The notes: generated from the sequence alone by a model not told the origin. A stretch of 64,000 bases of DNA from Schizochytrium sp. TIO01 (GCA_004764695.1 SMSO01000032.1:7336668-7400667); one strand, 5' to 3'. Shown: positions 50,226 to 60,660, counted from the first letter of the stretch. A program made the numbers and translations.

Positions 50226-51285
50226 CTTGATTTCTTGTGCGTCTTTTTGCTTGTTGAGTGACCAAGCTTATGGTTTATAAACGCTTTGAAACGAGATGCG
50301 ACTTTACCTCCAAAGAGATCGTTTTCTCCTTCTGCACTTCAGTTTATGTCCTGTTATCAAAGTTGATTACTCCTTCCCCCCGTTTCTGTGCCAGCTTTAG
50401 GTCAGCAAGCACGATTCAGCTGCTTCTAGGGCGCAAGATCAAGCTTTGCAGCCTTTTGGCGAACTCAACCCGAGTACCTAGTTATGCTATGCTATAAAGG
50501 AGCAAAAAATCACCACGTGGAAGAGGAATTTTTAACCTAGTTGAAACCTATAGGAGTACAGTAGCATAATGCTTAGGAGTCATTTTGCGCTTTTCAAGAT
50601 AGTATCGATCCCAAATCGATAAATTTTCACACTTAGAAGCTTGACTTATTCAGTTGAGCTAATTCTTTCTTGATTTTCTCTACCGTGGTGTTGCAGTCAA
50701 AGACCCATGAGAGACCTAATTCGTTTAGAAGAGTATAAACCCAAGATGAAAATTGAAGACCTACTTCTTATACATGAATTGCTTCTCTTCAGCACCTGAA
50801 GTAGATAGTCACAATTCCAAGATTAATAGTACCAGTACAGTCAAAACGCCATGAAAGTCTAATCTATTTTCCATGCACCCAGCGACCAAATGCTCAATAC
50901 AACAGTTTTGCATGTGCTGATTTATAAGTATAGTTCTACTAAAGCTGCGCATTCATATTTCCAAAGCCATCACAAAATAAGTCTTCCGCCAAAGTCTACT
51001 TTCCCCACTGATGACTCTCCAGGGCCCATCCAAGCAGTCTTCTCTGCCGAATGACACCTCCGAAATGCCAACGCAGTGTTCATGAAGCCACTATCACTGT
51101 TCCGTTCTGTTTCACAGTGTGTATCTACATGTAATCAACCCCTTGGTGAGGAATTATGGTCATCATTGGTTTCTACGCCCTTGTTTTGATGTACTACTTG
51201 AGCGATTGAATCGATTGAATTCTCAAACTCTCAATCGAACGGAGAGCGAGACCTGTGGTCGGGTGCGCAGGCTCTGTGAGGAATC
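50226..51285. other. Divergent intergenic spacer, no gene seen
   Basis: About 1.06 kb holding the back-to-back promoters of the syntaxin and MYND genes. No domain-bearing frame, RNA gene or strong repeat seen. Confidence 0.55.
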
Positions 51286-52167
51286 ATGTCTGGAGACGGA
51301 AATCTAGATGCGGGCGTGAAGCTCGTACAGGAATATGAGCGGTCTGGCTGGGGCTCCGCTCCGCAATGGCACGTCGAGGAGAACCTCAAGTACGCTGTGT
51401 CTGCGGAGCCTGATGCCGGAGGCCTCCTCGGCGCCAAAGCTGCAAGACGTTGCGCTAACCACGTCTGCCCAAGGCTTCACACGGTCACCTCTGAGGCACC
51501 TGCTATGAGTAATCCCGCGAGCACCTCTGGCGCCGACAATAAGCCAACGCCAAGTGGAAATGCAGATGCGAATGCAGCACCAAAACAGATGCGTTGCGGT
51601 CGCTGCAGCACACATTACTGTTCACGAGAGTGTCAGGTCCAGAGTTGGAAGGTTAGTCACAAGCGCGAATGTGAGGTAATATCCGCAGCAAACAAAGGCA
51701 CTCTCAGCACAGAACAGACACATGTGATTGTTGAGGACATGCTCCGCCGTATTCGCATGTACATGTGTCCTTACGCAGCAGGATTTTCATTGTTGCATGG
51801 CAAGGGATTTGTGATGATACGCTCGAACTCGACCTTGCGCCAGTGGGTTCATGAATTCCCCAAGGACTGCGAAGGTAACATATTGCGCCGTAGTGTGCAG
51901 CTCCAGTATTTAACACTTGGCGAGTTCGATGGTTTGGCATTTGAGGATGACTTTGAGTTAGCTGTGGTACGCCCGAAATTAGAGGAAGCTCTGGAGGCTT
52001 ATGATATGCAAAAGCAAGTCGTAGTTGTCGTCCTCTTGCGCTGCGGCTTCCTTGCATGCATAACCATCCCGATGGTACCGGACTATTCTATTAGCAAACA
52101 ACTTGCTGCGATGTATCAATATGTGGAGATGGAAGGCCCTTTGCAATTGAACGTTGATGATTCTTGA
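51286..52167 (+). CDS. MYND zinc-finger protein with expanded finger loop
   Basis: A 293-residue protein. The zinc-finger ligands run C56-x4-C61, then after about 42 residues of low-complexity Pro/Ser/Ala/Asn sequence C104-GR-C107, C112-SRE-C116-Q, W121 and H125-KRE-C129. The second half (CGRCxxxYCSxxCQxxxWxxHxxxC) is a textbook MYND finger; the first pair is spaced by four rather than two and separated by an unusually long loop. Past 130 the protein has a helical then mixed alpha/beta domain with no named family (VEDMLRRIRMYMCPYAAGF, IPMVPDYSISKQLA). MYND fingers bind proline-rich partners, often in transcription or methylation complexes. The start ATG 51286 is the first in frame. Confidence 0.75.
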   Translation: MSGDGNLDAGVKLVQEYERSGWGSAPQWHVEENLKYAVSAEPDAGGLLGAKAARRCANHVCPRLHTVTSEAPAMSNPASTSGADNKPTPSGNADANAAPKQMRCGRCSTHYCSRECQVQSWKVSHKRECEVISAANKGTLSTEQTHVIVEDMLRRIRMYMCPYAAGFSLLHGKGFVMIRSNSTLRQWVHEFPKDCEGNILRRSVQLQYLTLGEFDGLAFEDDFELAVVRPKLEEALEAYDMQKQVVVVVLLRCGFLACITIPMVPDYSISKQLAAMYQYVEMEGPLQLNVDDS

Positions 52168-53057
52168 GTAAGGAGTAGGGTAGTTAACTACTCCATGCTC
52201 ATACCACACCGTCTTGCAACTGAGACGATCTTTATTAACCTACCAAATAATTTTGAATCCAAATTTATATAACACTGTCTTGCATTGCCGGGATTTGGAG
52301 AGTATGTCCCTTGTTTGATAATATGTATGTCTTCTCTCCGGTTCCTTGTAATTTTTTGGATGAGGGAGATCCTTGGAAGATGAACTGAAGTTGAATAGAT
52401 GTTTCAGAATATTATCGAAGATGAGACGTTGGGTAAAGCTTTCTTTGGCAAATTCAAAATGTATGTAATAGTTGATTGTTGATAGTTGTTGAATATCGGA
52501 TGTTGTGAAAAAAATTATCGGGTACTTTCAAGTTGTGCAAGGCACAAGAGCAAGCTGAGGCAGTAGTCACTCACTAGCTGCCTGTCTTGCCTTGTATATG
52601 GATGCAATTTCTTTGTTCTTGTCTTGGTTTTCTTTCGTAATCATATTGTTGAGTGTTGTCTCAATGTACTTGCAGACAGAACGAAAGAAGATACGAAAAA
52701 AAAAAAGAAGAGAGGAAGTGGGGCATAATGGCAGAGGGGAGTTTAGATATATTCATCTATGGGGGAAGAGGGAGAGAGAGAGAGATGAATGTGCGAGAAG
52801 TATGTCGTCCAGCGTACCAAACCCACAGCGAGCGTCGGTATTCACTCCCATCACCCTTTTGTTGTTGCAGAACTCATATCATGGAGACGCTGCTGAAAAG
52901 CGAAACAAAGAGACTACACTATCAGGCAAAGTAAAAGTAGAACAAGGATTCCTCTACGTTCCGGAAAATGAATTACTGAGTTCGCGTTGGAGTCCGGTTG
53001 CGCTTTTCGAAACTCATCCCCTTGGGCTCAAGCTTTCAATGCGAGAGTTTATTTTCT
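52168..53057. other. Convergent intergenic spacer, no gene seen
   Basis: About 0.9 kb, with A- and GA-rich low-complexity sequence around 52680-52790. A plus frame over 52592-53083 has no domain and overlaps the next gene's 3' end on the other strand. Confidence 0.5.
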
Positions 53058-53855
53058 TTAAGCAGACTTTCCGCCTGTTTTGACAAACTCAGCAAATTCA
53101 TCGATGAGGACTGGCCACGCCTCGTTTTCGTCATATCCATTGAGGTCTTTGTCTGTAGTTTTCGCAAACTGAAGTAGCAGCTGCCATTCGTCCTTGGAAA
53201 TTGCATGTTTCCTGTGCTTCTCAATGTAGTCATTCCACTCTTTAAGGAGTTCAAATCTGCCTGGGAGTAGAAGATTCCATAGCGCCACAGCTGTTTCGGT
53301 CTGCATCGATTTCTGTCCTGGCGGACACGCCCAAGAGAACGCAAAGGCATAGATCTCCTTGAAGCTATCCTCGTCCTCCAGTTCAGCCCTGAGCTCTGGA
53401 ATCTTGGCCTTAAGAGCATCAATGGACTCTGCACCGATTGATTCCATGCCTCGCAAGAACTCCTCTTTCGTGTAGATGAGCATATTCGCAGCTGCAAAGT
53501 GTTTCGAAATCACCACCAACAAAACATCTTCTGGGCCCACGCCAAGATCGCTGCAGAAGTCCACGATGCCATCTACCTGCATAGAGTCTGGCTGGTCTGC
53601 CTCAGCGTACTTTTCAAACCACGCAGAGACAACAGCAGCGTCCACTTTAGGAACGGAGCTCTGTGTTTGCGAGGCCTCGCGCCCTTGACCGTGAGATCCT
53701 ACGCTTCCAGAGAGCACGAGATACCCTGCGACCTCGATGTCCCAGTTTGCGGCCTCCAGAGCGTCCACGGCCGTCTGACGGTCAGCGACGCAAAATGTCT
53801 GAAGCTGGGCCACCAGGCGCTTCTTCTTCGCTGGCAGTGCGGAGTATGATGCCAT
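53058..53855 (-). CDS. DCN1-like cullin neddylation factor
   Basis: A 265-residue protein. Residues about 10-50 form a UBA-like helical bundle (LVAQLQTFCVADRQTAVDALEAANWDIEVA, shown split: LVAQLQTFCVADRQ / TAVDALEAANWDIEVA). Residues about 75-260 form the potentiating-neddylation (PONY) domain, with GIVDFCSDLGVGPEDVLLVV, YTKEEFLRGMES, the AVALWNLLLPGRF block and the terminal WPVLIDEFAEFV. In other eukaryotes DCN1 binds UBC12 and cullins and speeds NEDD8 transfer. Length matches the usual 260 residues, and the start at 53855 is the first ATG. One of the clearest single-exon genes here. Confidence 0.93.
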   Translation of the reverse strand: MASYSALPAKKKRLVAQLQTFCVADRQTAVDALEAANWDIEVAGYLVLSGSVGSHGQGREASQTQSSVPKVDAAVVSAWFEKYAEADQPDSMQVDGIVDFCSDLGVGPEDVLLVVISKHFAAANMLIYTKEEFLRGMESIGAESIDALKAKIPELRAELEDEDSFKEIYAFAFSWACPPGQKSMQTETAVALWNLLLPGRFELLKEWNDYIEKHRKHAISKDEWQLLLQFAKTTDKDLNGYDENEAWPVLIDEFAEFVKTGGKSA

Positions 53856-53964
53856 CGCGGCGATGTCTTATTTGCGACGAAGATGAAGATGAAGATGAAG
53901 CAAAATCAAGACGAAGAGGACGGGCGGGCAGGAGTGAAAAAGGAAGAGGAGCTGGCGCAGGACG

Positions 53965-53986
53965 GAGAGAGAGAGAGAGAGAGAGA
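53965..53986 (+). repeat. (GA)n microsatellite
   Basis: Eleven GA dinucleotides, upstream of the DCN1-like gene on the opposite strand. Confidence 0.95.
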
Positions 53987-55075
53987 ACAAGAGGGCCAGG
54001 CAGCCAGGTGCACCCGGTGTCCGGTCGAAAGGTGCGATGTGTGGATTTAGATTTGGAGCTGAACTGGAATTGGCGCCTTGCTCGTCATTGTCAACGATGA
54101 TGATGGTTGTTATTACTTAGGCCTATATCGCTAGTACCAGTTTTATTTTCGACACGGCGTGATTATACTCTAAGAATAAAATGAGGTTTCGCTTTGCTTT
54201 GGCGGGCTAGCGTGAGTTGGGGCTGCATTATATGATTGTTGTACCACATGGTTGTCTTGAGGAGCCTTGCGCGGCTGACTGCTTTGGAGATTTTGATGAT
54301 GAGATAAGCGATAGCTTTTGAGGTAGAAACGAAATTGTGAGAGATCACTTCAGGTTTTTACATTAGATTAGACAAATAGAAACAAACAGATCGGAGGCCT
54401 TCTTCATCTGGAGGCAAGAAAGCTTGTCATTACAAATTGGCAAAGGTGCCAAAAGCTGCTCCAATGGCCACGCATTTCCGAGCCCTCCTGTTGTTTTAGT
54501 GTTCAAGATCTGGAATTTGCCTTCGTGTCTTCCAATGGCATTTGCCCCAGGCGAGTGGGTTACTTATTCTTCGTGACCTTCCTTTACACATCCTCAAACC
54601 CTTCGTGCTCCCACCATTCCCAATTCCAATCCAATTCAAGTCTAGGTCGAGCATTCTGAGCGAGTTAGTTCCCCAGATCCTTTTCTTCTTTCGTCTCCTC
54701 AGCTTTGCACACTCTGTTTGCTGTTTCTTCTCAGCCAGTTCCTCATCACTCGCTCGCTCCCAAACGACCGACCTAGAGCTGCAAAACATCCCTCGCACTC
54801 CCACTTGCTACTGGCCCATTTTCCCAGGACCTCGTGTCGCGGTCTTGGTCTTCATCCTCTTCTTCCTCACCCAGCTCGTCCACTCCAAGCTTTGCTCCAA
54901 GCTAAACTTCGTAATCTCGCGACTCCTTAAGAACTGACAATCTTCTTTTGCGCAAGATCAAACCAACAAAAAGGAAAAGAATGTACATCGTTATAAATTC
55001 GTATTTTGTACATAGTCATATAAATTCATATTTTAAAGAGAGAGAGAGTAAATAATGTATGTATGTACGTCATAG

Positions 55076-55113
<38 letters not shown>

Positions 55114-55145
55114 GAGATCAATCATGAGATCAATCATGAGATCAT
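55076..55145 (+). repeat. (AATC)n tract followed by ATGAGATCAATC tandem repeat
   Basis: Nine AATC units (55076-55111) run directly into a 12-base unit repeated nearly three times. The 12-mer ends with the tetranucleotide's own sequence, suggesting it grew from it. Confidence 0.9.
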
Positions 55146-55481
55146 AATTTGCCTTTTCCCAGCTCCTCTTAACCTAAACAGTAGCACCTCTTACCCCTCG
55201 TATCCGCTGTCAATTTCTATGTCAATTTCTAAGAGCAAGGTCCTATTTGGTCAGTAAGGACTCCTGTGCAGTAAGTATCAACTAGCGCATTTAATTTCCA
55301 CTTTTAGTTTGTACTCTTTTTGATGAAAATAAAATTTTCTTTTCCCATCTTTAATTAGTTCTCTGAAAGGGTCAGAAAGGTACGTAAGTACGTGAGAGCG
55401 AAAACTCAATCGCAAGCAGAGCCCGAATCCTCGCTGTCGTGCGGGCCTCTTGTGGACTGGCGTCGGGACTTTGGTAGAGGG

Positions 55482-56351
55482 ATGCTCTGGGCTGCAGCAG
55501 GACTCGTGTGGTCGTCGCTGTCCTGGCTGCTGGGTTGGTTCTGGTGGCTCACGGTCAAGCCAAGCCTCTATGTCTTGGGCGCAGGGGCCGCTTGGCACCT
55601 CGCACAGCGCTGGTTTTACAGGTTGCTCGCGAGACAGCTGGCGGGACCTTCAGGGTGGTTTGGCAAGAACGTCGCGCCCACATTACTCAGAGACCTCAAC
55701 AGCGCGTGCGTGCGATGGGCCCTGCCGAGAATCCCAATCGCGGACGAAAAATCCTGTAAATCCGTGCTTGATGTTGGATGCGGAGGCTCGCTTGCGTTTG
55801 AGCCGTTCTGGGAGCGCTTTAAAGACCCAAGCACGTGTGTCTTGGAAGGAATTGACTCCAGCTCAGAGGCCATTGAACATTGCTCCGAAGTTGTGGCAGG
55901 TCGTCCGAGAGTAAATCTGACCCTGGGTTCTGTGTTACAGCTTCCCTGGGATGCGAATCATTTCGATATGGTCTGTGCGTTCAACATTCTCGACATTCTG
56001 GCCGCAGACCAGGAAAAGAGAGCGCTCGATGAAATGATCCGCTGTCTACGGCCGGGTGGTACGTTGGCGGTCACTACAAAGGAACCCTCTTCGTATCTAC
56101 GTGCCCCCGAAACCCAGGCTGGAATTCAGCAGCGCATTTGTCGCATTATTACAACCCCAAACATCAAAATAGCACTTCTCCGTGCGGGCTTAGAAGATGT
56201 CAAGCAAGAGTTTCAGACTCAGGAGGAGTGCAATGCACTCACCGACGAGGGTCAACCTGTGCAGATTCCAAGTATCTTAACAACTGGTCGGAAACCACGA
56301 AACTTATCTGATCCGCTCCCATCTTCTACGATTCCGCCGTCATCTCAATGA
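55482..56351 (+). CDS. Membrane-anchored SAM-dependent methyltransferase (class I)
   Basis: 289 residues from the ATG at 55482; the frame stays open upstream to about 55358 without an ATG. The first 45 residues are Trp/Leu-rich and hydrophobic (WSSLSWLLGWFWWL), a likely membrane anchor. A Rossmann methyltransferase follows: motif I VLDVGCGGSLAF, the acidic GIDSSSEAIEHC strand end (SAM ribose binding), VLQLPWDANHFDMVCAFNIL (motif IV region) and CLRPGGTLAVTTKEP (post-motif). It resembles the Methyltransf_11 group that methylates small molecules or lipids; substrate not readable. A Ser/Pro-rich tail ends the protein. The start choice is moderate because a GTACGTAAGT donor-like sequence lies at 55379-55388, so a first exon could exist. 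Confidence 0.75.
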   Translation: MLWAAAGLVWSSLSWLLGWFWWLTVKPSLYVLGAGAAWHLAQRWFYRLLARQLAGPSGWFGKNVAPTLLRDLNSACVRWALPRIPIADEKSCKSVLDVGCGGSLAFEPFWERFKDPSTCVLEGIDSSSEAIEHCSEVVAGRPRVNLTLGSVLQLPWDANHFDMVCAFNILDILAADQEKRALDEMIRCLRPGGTLAVTTKEPSSYLRAPETQAGIQQRICRIITTPNIKIALLRAGLEDVKQEFQTQEECNALTDEGQPVQIPSILTTGRKPRNLSDPLPSSTIPPSSQ

Positions 56352-57586
56352 ATGGTCACATAGACTACTGCAGTATTTACTGATAGAAGTACCCTTCCCT
56401 ATAATATATGTGTGTGTCATTGAGCATCTCAATTAGTGTGTTGGGGCTGCATTGACCAGTTAAATTTGTTGGGAAAATGGAAGTATTCAAGAACTGTTAG
56501 GGTGAGGAAGCAGAATAAATTTGAAAAATGGATGTACTCAATAACAGCATTTGTGGAGACTTTTATAGAAGACCCTCCTGCTAGTTCTATTACCCCCACG
56601 AACAACTCTCTGTTTCGTTTTCCCTTGAACTTACAAAGATAATCAACTAATCGCAATTATGTATTTGTTTTATACTTCGCCTCATCGATCGTCGGTTTGC
56701 GAATCTTCCTATCGGTATCGTGAAACACATAAACTGAATGATGGGAGGTAACAAAGTGCCAAATTTTGACAAAGGCGTCTAGTACATTATATCCCGGATG
56801 AATGTGCATACAGTCACTGCATCATCATGCGCTTTTTTCATTGATGCAATAATCTTTGGCTAGCGAACATATTATGGGATCAGAAATGTGGGTTAATCCC
56901 ATCATAGTCCCTCGAATTAAGTCTAGTGTATGTTTGGTGAAAGCTGAGACCAGAGTGAGGTTGACAGGAAGGCAGAGGCCAAGGTGCTTGAGATGCTTGG
57001 AGAAAGCTTGAGAAGGCAGTGTAAACTTAGCTTAGCTTCTAGAACCGAAGATATCCTGACCGTTGATATGAATTTTTAGGTGGACTGATTATATCACATT
57101 GGTAGATTGTGACTGACTTGGTCTGTGTCGAAAAAGGTTAGGTTATTTCGTTTGCTCAACTATGATCTCAAGTTCTTTTCTTTATAAATTTTCCTGACTG
57201 TATGCACTTTCAAGTCTCGAGTCCCCTGACCTTGCATTTAACTGTCCGACTGTCTATTTCATTGCCAAACGAACTCAAAACTCATTAGGACTTACAGTAG
57301 CGTTTCAAGGGCTATGTTGAGATCATCAGATGCGTGGTGATTTTGAAAAGACGATACCGATATGTTCAAAGCCCATAAAAATCACACGCGTGAGCTATTT
57401 TATACCTATCACATTACATCTAGCTATGTAGATTATTTTAAACGCTACTAAGATCCTGGATCATAGCGAATGTTCAGGACATCTGCAGAGGGGGGATATT
57501 AAACAGAAATGCTTAGTTTGAGCAAAGATGAGTTTAAAAACAGAAATAAAATCATTTCATTATTGTTCAATTGCGTCAACGTTTAT
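56352..57586. other. Convergent intergenic spacer, no gene seen
   Basis: About 1.2 kb, AT-rich, between the convergent 3' ends of the methyltransferase and the channel gene. No domain or RNA recognised. Confidence 0.55.
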
Positions 57587-58780
57587 TCAACTGTGACTCT
57601 TATTAAAGCTTGTGTTATCGAGTGGCACGTGGATGGCAGAATCTTGGACATCAGAATATGTCATGGCACGGGTCTTAAACTCAATGTCACCGCGACCTTT
57701 AATTTCGAACTCAATACGGCTTTTACTTGAACCCTCTTTTGAAACAAATCTATTCATTGAGTCCCAAGAAGGACGAAAGATGTAGCCTCCGAAATTGAGA
57801 AAAGCAATAGAACAAAGAATCCATGTACCAGACAAAATGGACGTGACCACTGCATCCATAACACAAATGGTTACCTTATCGTCGATATCCTCGCATGTCC
57901 CACGGTATCCCTCATCACCAACGGGAATCGTAAGAGTGAGCTGCATAATAGTGTCCAAGATGAAACGGCAGGCAAGCAGGACAAGACCAAGAAGGAAGAA
58001 CTGATCGAGCCGCGTCAGGTATGAGGTTTTGGGTACCATGGAACTTGAGACAAAGAGGAAAGCTACCGACGTCAATGCTAAAGCCATCGCGAAGTCGAAA
58101 CGTGATTCGTTGTAAGGGTACACGATTAGACACACCTGCGCAGCAATAATTAGAGCATAAACAAAGCCGATGTTCCAAAGAAAGTAACCTGAGCTGCGTT
58201 GAACAAAAATGCGAAAGCGAGCAGAGACGCTCCACGCCACATTATCGTTTACAACGTCAAGCTCAACACGCTCGAGATCCCACGAGTCAGCTACAGCTGC
58301 AAGCTCGCATTGAATAATCCAGTCTTGGTTTTGCATCGAACATTCAACGGGAAAGGTACCATATTCTGTCAGCTCCCATGGCTTCATTTGGCAATTGTTG
58401 CTGAGAAGCTGAACATCAAGAATCTGACGATCAAAAGGAAAAGCAGCATGATCGAACCGATCCTGTACTGTTGGGATTACAGTCCAACGCATGAAGATGA
58501 GATTGTCTTCTTCATCATACCAATACGACTCATCAGTGGTTAGGGACTCCTGCACTTCGTTGTTAAAGTCAAGGTGCGGCACCCAAATTGGCTTGTGCAT
58601 GTTTTGAAAGCGCACAGTGCCGCCACGTACGACTCCTTCAACACGCCATGTTGGCTCCCAATACATGAAAACATCGACTGATGGTCGAACAACTTGATTC
58701 ACATCATCAACTTCAACCAAGGTGAGCTTGGTACGAAAGTAAACATACTCTGGGCCAGTTATAGAGTCACCCTTTCCCAT
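57587..58780 (-). CDS. Pentameric ligand-gated ion channel subunit lacking the Cys-loop cysteines
   Basis: 397 residues from the ATG at 58780. Extracellular beta-sandwich (1-195) with WVPHLDFNN and a loop FPFDRQ at 114-119. In animal Cys-loop receptors this loop is flanked by two cysteines; here position 121 is Leu and the -6/-7 positions are Arg/Asp, so the disulfide cannot form. Four membrane helices: M1 about 199-222, M2 about 228-248 with the SSMVPKTSYLT...D M2-M3 linker typical of the family, M3 about 256-280, M4 about 308-334. A signal peptide is missing at this start, and the frame is open to about 58850 without an ATG, bounded by a TAG that could be an acceptor, so an upstream exon is likely. 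The ligand is unknown; the M2 composition does not show clear charge selectivity. Confidence 0.85.
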   Translation of the reverse strand: MGKGDSITGPEYVYFRTKLTLVEVDDVNQVVRPSVDVFMYWEPTWRVEGVVRGGTVRFQNMHKPIWVPHLDFNNEVQESLTTDESYWYDEEDNLIFMRWTVIPTVQDRFDHAAFPFDRQILDVQLLSNNCQMKPWELTEYGTFPVECSMQNQDWIIQCELAAVADSWDLERVELDVVNDNVAWSVSARFRIFVQRSSGYFLWNIGFVYALIIAAQVCLIVYPYNESRFDFAMALALTSVAFLFVSSSMVPKTSYLTRLDQFFLLGLVLLACRFILDTIMQLTLTIPVGDEGYRGTCEDIDDKVTICVMDAVVTSILSGTWILCSIAFLNFGGYIFRPSWDSMNRFVSKEGSSKSRIEFEIKGRGDIEFKTRAMTYSDVQDSAIHVPLDNTSFNKSHS

Positions 58781-58984
58781 CTTAGCACTCAAGAGTGCTT
58801 TCGCCCCGAGATATCTCTGATTAGCACAAACCTCAACGTGTCTTCCTAGAGCAGTATTCTTCTTCTAGGTATTATACCCTTCGCAAAGTTTGGGTTTTAC
58901 ATCCAGCTTTAGACAGGAAGGATCTACTTTTACTCAGCGTCCTTACATCTTTCAGAATGGATCACTCCTGCCTGAGGTGAGCAC

Positions 58985-59302
58985 TTAGCCTTCCTTATCT
59001 GGATAACATCTGAAGACTACTCCTTTCTTCTTTGCATTCGTCGGAACCAATCGGAGAAAGTTGGTGTGCGGATGCGTGTGCAACGTGGCTCGCACTTCTG
59101 TGAAATTGGGATGTTTTGTTGTGTTGAGTAAATTTAAAAGTATTTGGTACAGGCCTTGAGCGATTGTGTCCTCAATACCAGGTTGTAGCAAGTATGAAAT
59201 GCTATGGCTTTGGTCTTTCATCTGGAGGATGTGGCCTTCTCCTTGAAGTTGTACTACGGTTAAACAACGCGTAACACGTGGTGTAAATGCCGTGTCCCGA
59301 AT
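58985..59302 (-). CDS. Unidentified small coding stretch upstream of the channel gene
   Basis: A minus-strand frame open for about 105 codons (ATG at 59221, 78 codons to the stop; open without ATG to 59302). Composition is that of a folded protein: SISYLLQPGIEDTIAQGLYQ, then TEVRATLHTHPHTNFLRLV and VVFRCYPDKEG. No family recognised. It could be a terminal exon of a gene whose 5' part lies to the right. A nearby minus-strand frame from 59384 (MGRELSYYYHPS) ends in a GTAGAG that could be a donor, but the phases do not join, so no model is given. Confidence 0.35.
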   Translation of the reverse strand: MRDTAFTPRVTRCLTVVQLQGEGHILQMKDQSHSISYLLQPGIEDTIAQGLYQILLNLLNTTKHPNFTEVRATLHTHPHTNFLRLVPTNAKKKGVVFRCYPDKEG

Positions 59303-60032
59303 TCATTCAGCCCTCTACGTAAATGTGTTTGGTATCATGCTTGGGTGGTAATAGTAACTTAACTCTCGCCCCATCTCGCGTCCAAAAGGTGCTAGTCTTT
59401 GCAGTGTCTCTGAGCTTTTGCTTTCTACCAGTCGTGTGTGTGCAGTAACTAAAAAACAAACCTGCAAGTTGGATTACATCCCTGTCAATAGTACCTCAAA
59501 ACGAGTCCTATCATATATCTAAACAATAGCACCTCGGACAAAGTAATTCTATAATAAATTTAACACCATGCGCATCATTCACGCGCCGTCTGCGCGCCAG
59601 TCAGATGCGCCAGACTCAGATGCCTCTCTGCAGTTCAAGATCCTCCTATGGGTACTATTTTGGTTTACAATTTACAGACGCTTATCTACCCAAAGTAGAG
59701 TACTCCATGCAGCTTCATGATGATGTTTTCCCGCGATTAATTCAGTTTTTGGTACTTGATAAATCGCTCCTCATAATGTCACAATTCAATGTTCTATGAC
59801 ACAACTGTGCCTTTGATATTCAACAACGAGGACCCATCTGCTAATAGCATAAGGTAGCACCAGGTTTTATGTAGGTAGGTACTATACTTCCATCCCCAAG
59901 ACAAAAATCGAGCAGTCCACTCAGATGGATGGTGTACAGCCTCAGCTCGTCTATCCTGGTCTGATCTTGCAAATGGGTGTGTATTTGATGCTTTGTATAT
60001 AAATGATTCCGCTGGTTCAGTCAACATCTCAG
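59303..60032. other. Spacer left of the tRNA array
   Basis: About 0.7 kb, AT-rich, with no recognised gene apart from the small minus-strand frame mentioned above. The first tRNA of the array starts at 60033. Confidence 0.5.
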
Positions 60033-60121
60033 CTCGCTGTAGCTCAGTTGGTAGAGCGATGGATTGTAGCGTTTCCATATCAAATTTCCATTGGTCACTG
60101 GTTCGACTCCGGTCGGCGAGA
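60033..60121 (+). tRNA. tRNA-Tyr(GTA), intron-containing, copy 1
   Basis: Full cloverleaf of 73 bases plus a 16-base intron (60070-60085, cgtttccatatcaaat) between positions 37 and 38. The acceptor stem CTCGCTG/CGGCGAG has seven pairs, C1-G72 and discriminator A73 (eukaryotic tRNA-Tyr identity). D stem GCTC/GAGC, anticodon GTA in loop TTGTAG...T, anticodon stem ATGGA/TCCAT, T arm ACTGG-TTCGACT-CCGGT. A T-run follows (Pol III stop). Confidence 0.95.
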
Positions 60122-60214
60122 TTGAATTTTTGCCCATTTTTAATACTTTTCATAAAAATATTGCAGTCATAAAATTTATATATAGTACCAGTGGTTATGC
60201 TGCCATCAACTCAA

Positions 60215-60302
60215 CTCGCTGTAGCTCAGTTGGTAGAGCGATGGATTGTAGCGTAATATTTCAAATTTCCATTGGTCACTGGTTCGACTCCGGTCGGCGA
60301 GA
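60215..60302 (+). tRNA. tRNA-Tyr(GTA), copy 2
   Basis: Exons identical to copy 1; intron 15 bases (60252-60266, cgtaatatttcaaat). Starts 182 bases after copy 1. Confidence 0.95.
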
Positions 60303-60392
60303 TTGAATTTTTATTTCTATTGACTTTTTTTTCTGCTCATATACTTACATTTGTCAATATATTGTACATGCAGAGCGTCACTAATATCTCAG

Positions 60393-60481
60393 CTCGCTGT
60401 AGCTCAGTTGGTAGAGCGATGGATTGTAGCGTTTCTATATCAAATTTCCATTGGTCACTGGTTCGACTCCGGTCGGCGAGA
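60393..60481 (+). tRNA. tRNA-Tyr(GTA), copy 3
   Basis: Exons identical; intron 16 bases (60430-60445, cgtttctatatcaaat). Starts 178 bases after copy 2. Confidence 0.95.
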
Positions 60482-60571
60482 CTGATTTTTTTTTTGCTTT
60501 TGCATCTTTTCAAAAAGAAACCATCGTTGGAAGAATGATCTTGGAGCGCAGCATTGGTTGTGACATCTCAA

Positions 60572-60660
60572 CTCGCTGTAGCTCAGTTGGTAGAGCGATG
60601 GATTGTAGCGTTTCTATATCAAATTTCCATTGGTCACTGGTTCGACTCCGGTCGGCGAGA
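60572..60660 (+). tRNA. tRNA-Tyr(GTA), copy 4
   Basis: Exons identical; intron 16 bases (60609-60624), same sequence as copy 3. Starts 179 bases after copy 3. Confidence 0.95.

Larger units (their letters stand above)
53856..55481. other. Divergent intergenic region rich in simple repeats
   Basis: Holds an (AGATGA)n tract at about 53878-53898, (GA)n at 53965-53986, (AATC)n at 55076-55111 and a 12-bp repeat at 55112-55145. Open frames in between are low-complexity and unrecognised. The promoter of the methyltransferase must lie near the right end. Confidence 0.55.

Noticed and set aside
53663-54100. Plus-strand frame of 145 codons
   Set aside because: Runs antisense through the DCN1-like start and the (GA)n tract; composition is Arg/Glu repeats.
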